NCBI GenBank assembly: GCA_900541315.1
Contig: UQJF01000028.1
Span: 1-26,281, forward strand
Reading direction: 5' to 3'
DNA from: an uncultured Clostridium sp.
GTDB lineage: Bacteria > Bacillota > Clostridia > Lachnospirales > Lachnospiraceae
DNA length: 26,281 bases
Part shown: positions 15,712-23,051 of the stretch, one piece after another
How positions within the stretch are numbered: position 1 is the stretch's first letter
Layout: every line of letters begins with the position of its first letter
The notes under the pieces: model-generated
Databases searched by the model: none
What the model was told of the DNA's origin: nothing
Seen by the model: the letters and a program-made list of their open reading frames with translations, nothing else
Made by a program: the position numbers and the translations under genes

Positions 15712-16461
15712 CTACAGAAAATCCAGTCCCCTGTTTTTATACCGGGATGCCATCTCCTGCGGCACATGTCCATCTGTGATCAGTGTTGTAAAATCCTCGA
15801 TCCCGCACACCTGATACCGGGAAACGGTGTTCAGCTTAGCCGGGTTTACCAGTGCAATAACACGGCTGGAGGAGCGGATCAGCTGGCGTTTGATGCTGAC
15901 CTCTTCTGGATAGGGAATGGTCATGCCGTATTCCGGATGAATAGCATAGACTCCCATAAAGCACAGGTCCGGGTGGTATCCGGCAGCCTGGGCGGCGGCA
16001 ACCTCCCCTACTGTGGTCATGGAATCTTTTAACAGATCGCCGCCTAAGATAATGACCCGTATCTGCTCCTTCAGGGAACATACATGGGCGATGCTGTAGC
16101 TGTTGGTAAGGACTGTAAGCTTTAAATTGTCAGGTATATTTTTGGCAAACTGGAGATTGGTGCTGCTGCCATCAATGGCAACTAACTGGTCAGACTCCAG
16201 AAATTCCAGCGCCCTTATGGAAAGCTGCTGCTTTAAGGCAACATCTGCCGTTTCCCGGTCAAAGAAGTTAATGACCGGCTTTTCTAAAGGAATGGCACCA
16301 CCGAATACACGTTTTAACTGTCCTTTCTGATCCAGGTCTAAAAGGTCACGGCGTATAGTATCTTCAGAAACCTTTAATTCTCCTGCCAGATGGCTTACTA
16401 CTACCTTTCCGGAGGTATGAAGCTTATTTAAGATCCAGTTCTGTCGTTCTTCTTTTAACAT
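15712..16461 (-). CDS. DeoR/GlpR-family transcriptional regulator
   Basis: A 249-residue regulator of the DeoR family, typical in length. The N-terminal winged helix-turn-helix spans about residues 1-57, with the family signature VSEDTIRRDLLDLDQKGQLKRVFGGA. The C-terminal sugar-phosphate sensor domain (about 75-235) has AIDGSSTN and ILGGDLLKDSMTTVG, the loops that bind phosphosugar effectors. It probably represses a carbohydrate or sugar-phosphate gene set in the cytosol; the target is not visible. AAAGGA is 7 nt before the ATG. It lies 24 nt downstream of the DUF554 gene on the same strand, so the two are likely one operon, and it is convergent with fsa. Confidence 0.9.
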   Translation of the reverse strand: MLKEERQNWILNKLHTSGKVVVSHLAGELKVSEDTIRRDLLDLDQKGQLKRVFGGAIPLEKPVINFFDRETADVALKQQLSIRALEFLESDQLVAIDGSSTNLQFAKNIPDNLKLTVLTNSYSIAHVCSLKEQIRVIILGGDLLKDSMTTVGEVAAAQAAGYHPDLCFMGVYAIHPEYGMTIPYPEEVSIKRQLIRSSSRVIALVNPAKLNTVSRYQVCGIEDFTTLITDGHVPQEMASRYKNRGLDFL

Positions 16462-16485
16462 GATAATGTCCTTTCATAACCCACT

Positions 16486-17208
16486 TTAAAAACCTAACAG
16501 GCATACGATAACCGGCAGGAATACAGCAGGAAGCAGATTTGTGATCTTGATCTTTGTTCCAATGGTCAGATTTAAACCAAGGGCAAAGATAAGGATAGAA
16601 CCGATACAGGAAAGGCGTCCGATCATCAGGTCGGTAAGATATGGCTTTACCAGGCCCGCAAGAAGAGTGATGCCTCCCTGGTAAATACCAATGGGAAACA
16701 TAGAAAATGCCACTCCAATACCCATGGATGCTGCAAAAACAATAGAAAGCACACCGTCCATAACGGCTTTTGTAAAGAGTATGGTGTAATCATGGTTTAA
16801 ACTGTCTTCAATAGAACCAACGATCGCCATGGCACCGATGCAGAAAACAAGGGAGGTGCTTACAAAGGCTTCTGTAAAGTTGGAAGTGGAAGCGCCCCTT
16901 GGAAGTTTGGATTTGACCCAGTCTCCCAGATTTTCCATTTTCTGTTCCAGATCCAGCCACTCTCCGATGGCTGCGCCTACGGCCATGCAGATGACTACGA
17001 CTAATGTGTCCTTGGTCTCAAAGGTAGTTCCCGATACATTCATCAGACCCTTGATAGCCCCTGTAATGCCTACAAAGATCAAACAAAGGCTAACTGCGCT
17101 GGAAATAGTAGTCTGCAGCCGCTTTGGAATACCATTTTTTAATAAAAGTCCCAGGCCGCTTCCTATAAGTATGGCAGCCATATTTACAAGTGTACCTAAG
17201 CCAGTCAT
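16486..17208 (-). CDS. DUF554 family membrane protein
   Basis: A 240-residue polytopic membrane protein with about seven hydrophobic segments. The N-terminus (TGLGTLVNMAAILIGSGLGLLLKNG) and the internal GAMAIVGSIEDSL and GGITLLAG segments fit DUF554, a widespread family of putative transporters without a proven substrate. The start is at 17208, where GTGAGG lies about 8-9 nt upstream on the minus strand; the frame is open for 19 more codons, but that part has no ribosome site and codes for an atypical Cys-rich stretch. It is the first gene of a probable two-gene unit with the DeoR-type regulator, which may control it. A plausible promoter is TTGTTA-17-GATATT, just upstream. Confidence 0.85.
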   Translation of the reverse strand: MTGLGTLVNMAAILIGSGLGLLLKNGIPKRLQTTISSAVSLCLIFVGITGAIKGLMNVSGTTFETKDTLVVVICMAVGAAIGEWLDLEQKMENLGDWVKSKLPRGASTSNFTEAFVSTSLVFCIGAMAIVGSIEDSLNHDYTILFTKAVMDGVLSIVFAASMGIGVAFSMFPIGIYQGGITLLAGLVKPYLTDLMIGRLSCIGSILIFALGLNLTIGTKIKITNLLPAVFLPVIVCLLGF

Positions 17209-17372
17209 ATGTAAAACCTCACAATATCTCAATGTGTTTTGAAAATAACAAGGACATATTACCATATTTTTAGGGAGATGGGAATAAAGATTTAAGAGAA
17301 AAGAGGGGGCTATACAGCGGTCGGACTGGCAGAAAATACAGGAAAAATGGCGGTTTGGGAAGATGCCTGGGG

Positions 17373-17401
17373 TTTACAGTGTCCGTCAGAGCAAGTATAA
17401 T
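17373..17401 (+). promoter_or_regulatory. Predicted promoter of the apt leader
   Basis: TTTACA (17373-17378) and a perfect TATAAT (17396-17401) are separated by 17 nt. Transcription would start near 17408, about 15 nt before the first helix of the structured leader and about 209 nt before the apt ATG. The region between the DUF554 start (17208) and this promoter shows no other feature apart from the DUF554 promoter. Confidence 0.7.
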
Positions 17402-17422
17402 AATAGTGATTGCGCACCATAG

Positions 17423-17584
17423 ATGAAAGTCAGTTGTTACGTGCCGCTGGCACTCCCACAACTGCCGCCAGTATTCGTAATCCGGGCTGTCGCCCTGCTT
17501 ACTCATACCGGCTTGGTTGCCAAATGTCTATGGTTCCTTGCGTGCAAGCACGCAGTCCCCATAGCCGCTTGGCAACACTTTCAT
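17423..17584 (+). ncRNA. Candidate structured RNA (four-way junction) in the apt leader
   Basis: Four nested helices fit together with few unpaired bases. P1 pairs 17423-17430 with 17577-17584 (8 bp, perfect). P2 is 17431-17464: a 7-bp outer stem (17431-17437/17458-17464) and a 5-bp inner stem with triloop. P3 covers 17467-17512: GTAT/ATAC and GTAA/TTAC around a 2x2 internal loop, a 3-bp base (17467-17469/17510-17512) and a GGGC/GCCC tip. P4 is 17516-17576: 8-bp, 6-bp and 6-7-bp stems with internal loops. P2 starts on the base after P1 and P4 ends on the base before it. A promoter lies 15 nt upstream. It is a candidate cis-regulator or small RNA; it matches no riboswitch known to the annotator, and no T-run terminator follows it. 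Confidence 0.55.
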
Positions 17585-17616
17585 AGTAAATAATTTAAAG
17601 AAACGAGGATATAAAT

Positions 17617-18141
17617 ATGAAAAAGCTGGAAGAATATGTAAGAAGCATACCTGATTTCCCGGAACCTGGCATTATTTTCAGGGATGTAACCACCATCCTT
17701 CAGGATGCAGACGGCCTGCACCTGGCAGTGGACAGCATCCGCAACATGTTAAAGGATGTAGATTATGATGTAGTAGTAGGCCCTGAATCCAGAGGATTTA
17801 TCTTTGGTGTGCCGGTTGCCTATGCAGAGCACAAGGGTTTTGTACCGGTCCGTAAAAAGGGCAAATTGCCATGTGAGACTGTTTCAGTAAAATATGCCCT
17901 GGAATACGGCACCGCAGAGATCGAGATGCACAAGGATTCTATTATTCCGGGACAGAAGGTGGTTATTATCGATGACCTGATCGCTACCGGCGGTACTACA
18001 GAAGCGATCATTAAGCTGATCGAAGGCCTTGGCGGCAAAGTAGTAAAGATCTGCTTTGTAATGGAATTAGCAGGTCTTAAGGGAAGAGAGCTTTTAAAAG
18101 GGTATGATGTAGATTCTGCCATTATTTATGACGGAAAGTAA
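17617..18141 (+). CDS. apt: Adenine phosphoribosyltransferase
   Basis: A 174-residue purine-salvage enzyme that makes AMP from adenine and PRPP in the cytosol. It is a little shorter than the 183 residues of E. coli Apt. The N-terminus (IPDFPEPGIIFRDVTTIL) is specific for Apt, GPESRGFIFG lies near residue 50, and the PRPP loop VIIDDLIATGGTT is at about 112-124. ACGAGGA (17603-17609) lies 7 nt before the ATG. The gene follows a structured leader of about 200 nt and precedes rel, as in many clostridia, where purine salvage and ppGpp metabolism are neighbours. All key residues are present. Confidence 0.96.
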   Translation: MKKLEEYVRSIPDFPEPGIIFRDVTTILQDADGLHLAVDSIRNMLKDVDYDVVVGPESRGFIFGVPVAYAEHKGFVPVRKKGKLPCETVSVKYALEYGTAEIEMHKDSIIPGQKVVIIDDLIATGGTTEAIIKLIEGLGGKVVKICFVMELAGLKGRELLKGYDVDSAIIYDGK

Positions 18142-18143
18142 TT

Positions 18144-18166
18144 GGTGCGCTGCACCTTGCTTTTTT
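18144..18166 (+). terminator. Weak terminator after apt
   Basis: GGTGC and GCACC (18144-18148, 18152-18156) form a 5-bp stem with a 3-nt loop, followed by TTGC and then six T. The short stem suggests partial termination, so rel may also receive transcripts from apt. Confidence 0.45.
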
Positions 18167-18185
18167 ATTTAAAAAAAATTATAAT
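18157..18185 (+). promoter_or_regulatory. Predicted promoter of rel
   Basis: TTGCTT (18157-18162) and a perfect TATAAT (18180-18185) are spaced by 17 nt. The -35 box overlaps the tail of the apt terminator. The start would be near 18192, giving a leader of about 29 nt. Confidence 0.6.
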
Positions 18186-18220
18186 GATAACTAATTATTC
18201 GTAAAAAGGTGGCCACATAT

Positions 18221-20506
18221 ATGGGAAAAGAGGGAACAAAAGAAAAACTGGATATAGAGCTTGAGGCTCCGGCGGACTTTACCAGTCCGGAAGTATTGTA
18301 TCAGGATCTGGTAAAGACAATCCATAAATATCATCCTTCCGATGATATTTCCATGATCGAAAAGGCATATAAGATCGCAGCACAAGCCCATAAGGATCAG
18401 AAGAGAAAGTCCGGAGAGCCTTATATCATCCATCCTTTATGTGTGGCTATTATTCTGGCTGATCTGGAGATGGACAAGGAGACCATTGCAGCAGGACTTT
18501 TACATGACGTAGTAGAAGATACGGTCATGACACTGGATGAGCTGACTAAAGAGTTTGGACCAGAGGTTTCTTTTCTGGTAGACGGCGTTACAAAGCTGAC
18601 CCAGTTAAACTGGGATAAGGATAAAGTGGAGATCCAGGCAGAGAACCTGCGAAAGATGTTCCTTGCTATGGCAAAGGATATCCGGGTCATCATCGTTAAG
18701 CTGGCAGACCGTCTTCACAATATGCGTACCGGTCAGTACTGGAAGCCGGAAAAGCAGAAGGAAAAAGCAAGAGAGACCATGGAGATTTATGCTCCTATTG
18801 CAGACCGTCTGGGTATTTCCAAGATCAAGATCGAATTAGATGACTTATCACTTAAATTTTTAAAGCCGGAAGTCTACTATGACCTGGTAGAAAAGGTAGA
18901 TCTGCGTAAAGATGCCAGGGAAGCCTTTGTCCAGTCTATTGTAGATGAAGTAAAGGCACATTTAGACGAAGCAGGTATTGAAGCTACTGTAGGCGGCAGA
19001 GTAAAGCACTTTTTCAGTATTTATAAGAAAATGTTAAAGCAGAACAAGACTCTGGACCAGATCTATGATCTTTTTGCTGTTCGTATTATGGTAGATACGG
19101 TAAAGGACTGTTATGCGGCACTTGGTGTGATCCATGAAATGTACAAGCCGATTCCTGGTCGTTTTAAAGACTATATCGCTATGCCGAAGCAGAATATGTA
19201 CCAGTCTCTGCATACAACTCTGATCGGCAGCACAGGACAGCCATTTGAGATTCAGATCCGTACCTATGAGATGCACCGTACTGCTGAATATGGTATTGCT
19301 GCTCACTGGAAATACAAAGAGAGCGGAAGCGGACAGGTTGCTGCAGGAAAAGAAGAAGAAAAATTAAGCTGGCTGCGTCAGATCCTGGAATGGCAGCGTG
19401 ATACAGATGATTCCAAAGAGTTTTTAAGCATGGTAAAGGGTGATCTTGATCTGTTCTCTGACAGCGTTTACTGCTTCACCCCATCTGGTGATGTAAAAAC
19501 TCTTCCAAGCGGCTCCACACCTATTGATTTTGCTTATTCTATACACAGTGCAGTGGGAAATAAGATGGTTGGCGCAAGAGTCAACGGAAAACTGGTTCCT
19601 ATTGAATATCAGATCCAGAATGGAGACCGTATTGAGATCATCACCTCCCAGAATTCCAAGGGACCAAGCCGCGACTGGCTGAAAGTGGTACACAGCACAC
19701 AGGCTAAAAATAAGATCAATCAGTGGTTCAAGACCCAGATGAAAGAGGATAATATCATCCGCGGCCGTGACGCCATTGACCGTTATTGTAAAGCAAAAGG
19801 CATTAATCTGTCGGAACTTTCCAAACCGGAATTTATGGAAAAGGTAATGAAACGTTATGCCTTTAAGGATTGGGATTCTGTGCTGGCATCTATCGGACAT
19901 GGCGGCCTGAAAGAAGGCCAGGTCATCAACAAGATGTTAGAAGAACGGGAGAAGAAGCTAAAACGGGAGATCACGGATACAGAGGTTTTAGACGGTATTG
20001 CTGATACTGACGGAAGAAGCGGTGAAGCTACAGTCCGTAAAAATAAGAGCGGGATCGTGGTCAAAGGACTTCATGATCTGGCAGTGCGTTTCTCCAGATG
20101 CTGTAATCCGGTACCTGGTGATGAGATTGTTGGTTTTGTTACCAGAGGAAGAGGTGTTTCCATTCATCGTACGGATTGTATCAATGTGATCAACCTGCCG
20201 GAAGATGAAAGAGGAAGACTGATTGATGCAGAGTGGCAGGTAGAGGAAAATCCTTCCAGTACAGAGCAGTATTCCACAGAAATCCAGATTTTTGCAAACA
20301 ACCGGATCGGTCTTTTTGCAGATATTTCCAAGGTATTTACAGAAAAGCAGATCGATATCACTTCCATGAACGTGCGCACCAGCAAGCAGGGTCGTGCGAC
20401 GATCATTATGACCTTTGATATCCATGGAACAGAGGAACTGAACCGTATTACAGATAAGATCCGCCAGATCGACGGTGTTCTGGATATCCAGAGAACCACC
20501 GGTTGA
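18221..20506 (+). CDS. rel: Bifunctional (p)ppGpp synthetase/hydrolase Rel
   Basis: A 761-residue long RelA/SpoT homologue. In order: an HD hydrolase domain with an intact LLHDVVEDT motif (near 91-99), the RelA/SpoT synthetase domain (YDLFAVRIMV near 281, then RFKDYIAMPKQNMYQSLHT), a TGS domain (about 406-470), a helical region, a zinc-finger-like domain with CCNPVPGD near 626 and a C-terminal ACT domain (about 684-761). Both active sites look complete, so it should make and degrade the stringent-response alarmone and sense uncharged tRNA on the ribosome. AAGGTGG (18206-18212) lies 8 nt before ATG 18221; the in-frame GTG at 18209 is part of that site and was rejected. It is followed after 59 nt by the MBL hydrolase gene. 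Confidence 0.95.
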   Translation: MGKEGTKEKLDIELEAPADFTSPEVLYQDLVKTIHKYHPSDDISMIEKAYKIAAQAHKDQKRKSGEPYIIHPLCVAIILADLEMDKETIAAGLLHDVVEDTVMTLDELTKEFGPEVSFLVDGVTKLTQLNWDKDKVEIQAENLRKMFLAMAKDIRVIIVKLADRLHNMRTGQYWKPEKQKEKARETMEIYAPIADRLGISKIKIELDDLSLKFLKPEVYYDLVEKVDLRKDAREAFVQSIVDEVKAHLDEAGIEATVGGRVKHFFSIYKKMLKQNKTLDQIYDLFAVRIMVDTVKDCYAALGVIHEMYKPIPGRFKDYIAMPKQNMYQSLHTTLIGSTGQPFEIQIRTYEMHRTAEYGIAAHWKYKESGSGQVAAGKEEEKLSWLRQILEWQRDTDDSKEFLSMVKGDLDLFSDSVYCFTPSGDVKTLPSGSTPIDFAYSIHSAVGNKMVGARVNGKLVPIEYQIQNGDRIEIITSQNSKGPSRDWLKVVHSTQAKNKINQWFKTQMKEDNIIRGRDAIDRYCKAKGINLSELSKPEFMEKVMKRYAFKDWDSVLASIGHGGLKEGQVINKMLEEREKKLKREITDTEVLDGIADTDGRSGEATVRKNKSGIVVKGLHDLAVRFSRCCNPVPGDEIVGFVTRGRGVSIHRTDCINVINLPEDERGRLIDAEWQVEENPSSTEQYSTEIQIFANNRIGLFADISKVFTEKQIDITSMNVRTSKQGRATIIMTFDIHGTEELNRITDKIRQIDGVLDIQRTTG

Positions 20507-20565
20507 TAAATTTGTGCCGGTAACTGTTTGCGGCAGCAGGCGGTTTGTATAATAAAAGGAGAATT

Positions 20566-21210
20566 ATGAGCAATAACTTCAGGATAAAGACCATGGTGCT
20601 TGGAATGGTGAGCACAAACTGTTATCTGGTCTACAATAACGATACAAAAGAAGGCGTAGTGGTAGATCCGGCAGATAATGGAGCCTATATTTTAAATAAA
20701 TGCAGTGAACTGGGGGTAACACCGGTGGCAGTGCTTTTGACACATGGGCATTTTGACCATATTATCGGAGTGCCTGAGGTAAAACGGGCGTTCCACCTTC
20801 CTGTCTATGCTTCTGAAACAGAAGATGCCATGCTGGCAGATACTTCTTTGAACCTGTCTTGTCATCTGCCGGGAAAACAGACCAGTTTCCATGCAGATGT
20901 ACTGGTCCGTGATGGGGACGAATTAGAACTTTTAGGATATAAATGGAAGGTGATTGCTACCCCCGGACACACATCTGGTTCTGTCAGCTATTATATTCCC
21001 CAGGAGGGAGTCCTTCTTTCCGGCGATACGCTGTTTTATGAGTCTTACGGCCGTACAGACCTGGCAACAGGAAGCAGCAGTGATATAACAGATTCACTTT
21101 TAAACAAATTATTTGTGCTTCCGGAAGATACCATGGTTTATCCGGGACATGGTGATCCAACTACCATTGGTTATGAAAAAGAACACAATCCTATTCCGTA
21201 TTACAGATAG
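20566..21210 (+). CDS. MBL-fold metallo-hydrolase (glyoxalase II-like)
   Basis: A 214-residue metallo-beta-lactamase fold protein of the glyoxalase II-like group. Metal ligands are visible as His60-Gly-His62-Phe-Asp64-His65, then TPGHTSGS, SGDTLF and YPGHGD. Proteins of this size and order, lying beside rel and hemZ, are common in clostridia and are usually annotated as hydroxyacylglutathione hydrolase-like, but the substrate is not known and glutathione is not expected in most of these bacteria. AAAGGAG (20555-20561) lies 4 nt before the ATG at 20566; the in-frame ATG at 20545 lacks such a site. It ends 14 nt before hemZ. Confidence 0.92.
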   Translation: MSNNFRIKTMVLGMVSTNCYLVYNNDTKEGVVVDPADNGAYILNKCSELGVTPVAVLLTHGHFDHIIGVPEVKRAFHLPVYASETEDAMLADTSLNLSCHLPGKQTSFHADVLVRDGDELELLGYKWKVIATPGHTSGSVSYYIPQEGVLLSGDTLFYESYGRTDLATGSSSDITDSLLNKLFVLPEDTMVYPGHGDPTTIGYEKEHNPIPYYR

Positions 21211-21224
21211 AAAGCAGGAAAAAA

Positions 21225-22784
21225 ATGATCGGATTATTAATACAGGATAATGCGTATGAACAGGACATCAGAGAACTTCTGATGTCTTTTTATCCGGGTG
21301 AGACTTATGCCCATGAAGTAAAAGAGAACATTGATTTTTATGTGCAGACTAGATTAAAAGATGGGGAAGCTGTCATTGGGATCTGGGAAAAACTGGAAAA
21401 TGGGGAAGAAAGCGCTGGCGCAGCTGTTAATGCAGCTGGTGTTGAAGCAAAAGATAGCGCAGTAGCTGTTGAAAAGCAGACGGATTCAAACATGTCCGCC
21501 CCAGAAGGACTGGAAGGCTGGACACTGACCGCCCATTTTGCAGGAAAAGCAGACTTATCAGACCACTCCGCTACCAAAAATGTGATAAAAAAATTATTCT
21601 ACCAGATGCTTGTAGGACGCACCGGCCATGAACTTCCATGGGGATCTCTTACGGGGATCCGTCCTACCAAGATCGCGTTGAGCCGTCTGGAAGCTGGCTG
21701 GAAAGAAGACGATATCCGCAGGTTCATGAAGGAAACTTATATGACCAGCGATGAAAAGATCAATCTGAGCGTTGAGATCGCAGCAAGAGAAAAGCGCCTG
21801 ATGGAATCGATTAATTATGACAGTGGATATAGTCTGTATGTAGGTATCCCGTTCTGCCCTACTACCTGCCTGTATTGTTCCTTTACCTCTTATCCTATCA
21901 GCAAGTGGAAAGGCCGTACGGGACTGTATCTGGAAGCTTTATTTAAAGAACTGGAATATACAGCAGAAAAGATGAAGGGAAGACCTCTTGACACCATTTA
22001 TTTTGGCGGCGGTACACCTACTTCACTGCCGGCAGAGGACATTGATGCTATTTTATGCAAATTAGAGCAGCTGTTTGATACAAAAAATGTTCTGGAATTT
22101 ACTGTAGAAGCAGGCCGTCCGGACAGCATTACAGAAGAAAAGTTAAAGGTTTTGGCTTCCCATGGCATCAGCCGTATCTCTATTAATCCCCAGACCATGA
22201 ACCAGAAGACCTTAGACCTGATCGGACGCCGTCATACAGTGGAAAATGTAAAAGAAAAATTTCATATGGCAAGAGCGCTGGGATTTGACAACATCAACAT
22301 GGACCTGATTATGGGACTTCCAGGAGAAGATCTGGATGATGTAAAACATACTTTAGAAGAGATCGAAGCCTTAAATCCGGATTCACTTACCGTTCATTCT
22401 CTTGCGATCAAACGTGCTGCAAGACTTAATATGTTTAAAGAAGAATATGCAGACTTAAAGATCAGCAACACACCGGAAATGATCGCCTTAAGTGAAGCCT
22501 GTGCCCGCAGAATGGGCATGGAACCGTACTATCTCTACCGCCAGAAAAACATGGCAGGCAACTTTGAAAACGTAGGTTATTCCCTTCCGGGAAAGGCATG
22601 TCTGTACAATATTTTGATCATGGAGGAGTTAGCAACGATCGTCGCCTGCGGCGCCGGAACTACCACAAAAGTGGTGTTCCCGTCTGAAAACCGCAGGGAG
22701 CGATGCGAGAATGTAAAGGAAGTAGAACAGTATATCAGCCGGATCGATGAGATGATCGGGCGGAAAGAGAAGATTCTTTACTAA
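21225..22784 (+). CDS. hemZ: HemZ, radical SAM coproporphyrinogen dehydrogenase-like protein
   Basis: A 519-residue radical SAM protein of the HemN/HemZ group. The N-terminal domain carries LPWGSLTGIRPTKIA, typical of HemZ. The radical SAM core begins at about residue 205, with the [4Fe-4S]-binding Cys211, Cys215 and Cys218 (PFCPTTCLYCSF), followed by the glycine-rich FGGGTPTSLPAEDI and a C-terminal HemN-like part. It would act in anaerobic porphyrin metabolism, but HemZ function is less well proven than HemN, and some family members have other roles. An Ala/Glu-rich insert of about 35 residues lies at about 62-95. A weak AGGA lies before the ATG. It is 14 nt after the MBL gene and is probably part of the rel unit. 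Confidence 0.9.
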   Translation: MIGLLIQDNAYEQDIRELLMSFYPGETYAHEVKENIDFYVQTRLKDGEAVIGIWEKLENGEESAGAAVNAAGVEAKDSAVAVEKQTDSNMSAPEGLEGWTLTAHFAGKADLSDHSATKNVIKKLFYQMLVGRTGHELPWGSLTGIRPTKIALSRLEAGWKEDDIRRFMKETYMTSDEKINLSVEIAAREKRLMESINYDSGYSLYVGIPFCPTTCLYCSFTSYPISKWKGRTGLYLEALFKELEYTAEKMKGRPLDTIYFGGGTPTSLPAEDIDAILCKLEQLFDTKNVLEFTVEAGRPDSITEEKLKVLASHGISRISINPQTMNQKTLDLIGRRHTVENVKEKFHMARALGFDNINMDLIMGLPGEDLDDVKHTLEEIEALNPDSLTVHSLAIKRAARLNMFKEEYADLKISNTPEMIALSEACARRMGMEPYYLYRQKNMAGNFENVGYSLPGKACLYNILIMEELATIVACGAGTTTKVVFPSENRRERCENVKEVEQYISRIDEMIGRKEKILY

Positions 22785-22810
22785 AATGCTTGCAAAATCA
22801 GGAAAGTTCA

Positions 22811-22838
22811 TTACAATAAAAAAGGAATAGTATAGTAT
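22811..22838 (+). promoter_or_regulatory. Possible promoter of the hisS leader
   Basis: TTACAA (22811-22816) and TAGTAT (22833-22838) are separated by 16 nt. The start of transcription would be near 22845, almost at the first base of the long hairpin arm (22847). The sequence is very AT-rich, so other -10 choices are possible. Confidence 0.4.
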
Positions 22839-22846
22839 ATAGAAAG

Positions 22847-23015
22847 TACTAGTATATCGTTTTCAAAATAACTATACCACGCACTTGTCTGGGAATCTGA
22901 TCGCACAGTTCTAAAAGCTTCAGCGTAGCCCGCTACGCCTGCATTTTTAGACCTGCATACTCAAATCCGCATCCTATGTGATTAGTACAGTTATTTACGA
23001 AATGATGTACTAGTA
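22847..23015 (+). repeat. Long imperfect hairpin (about 170 nt) in the hisS leader; RNA element or MITE-like repeat
   Basis: Bases 22847-22877 pair with 22985-23015: 31 positions with 25 Watson-Crick pairs, three G-U pairs (22855/23007, 22859/23003, 22863/22999) and three mismatches. Inside, 22910-22916 pairs with 22945-22951 (7 bp), and the tip GCGTAG/CTACGC (22923-22928/22933-22938) closes a small loop. Weaker pairs fill the space between. The G-U pairs only work in the + strand RNA, which favours a transcribed structure. No T-box sequence is present. The ends TACTAGTA/TACTAGTA could also mark a miniature transposable repeat; a target duplication was not convincingly found. Confidence 0.6.
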
Positions 23016-23051
23016 GAATTAAAATGTACTTAAAAGATTAGGGAGAAAAAT

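Noticed and set aside
17270..17506. Minus-strand open frame of 78 codons across the apt leader
   Set aside because: It has no ribosome site, its start lies inside the structured element and its codons follow the helices. It is better explained as the reverse side of the RNA structure.
17402..17616. Purine riboswitch before apt
   Set aside because: The three-way junction with conserved loop sequences of purine riboswitches is not seen; the structure here has four helices of different lengths.
22785..23051. T-box riboswitch before hisS
   Set aside because: The conserved T-box sequence (AGGGTGGNACCGCG type), specifier-loop pattern and terminator hairpin are not present; the long hairpin has a different shape.
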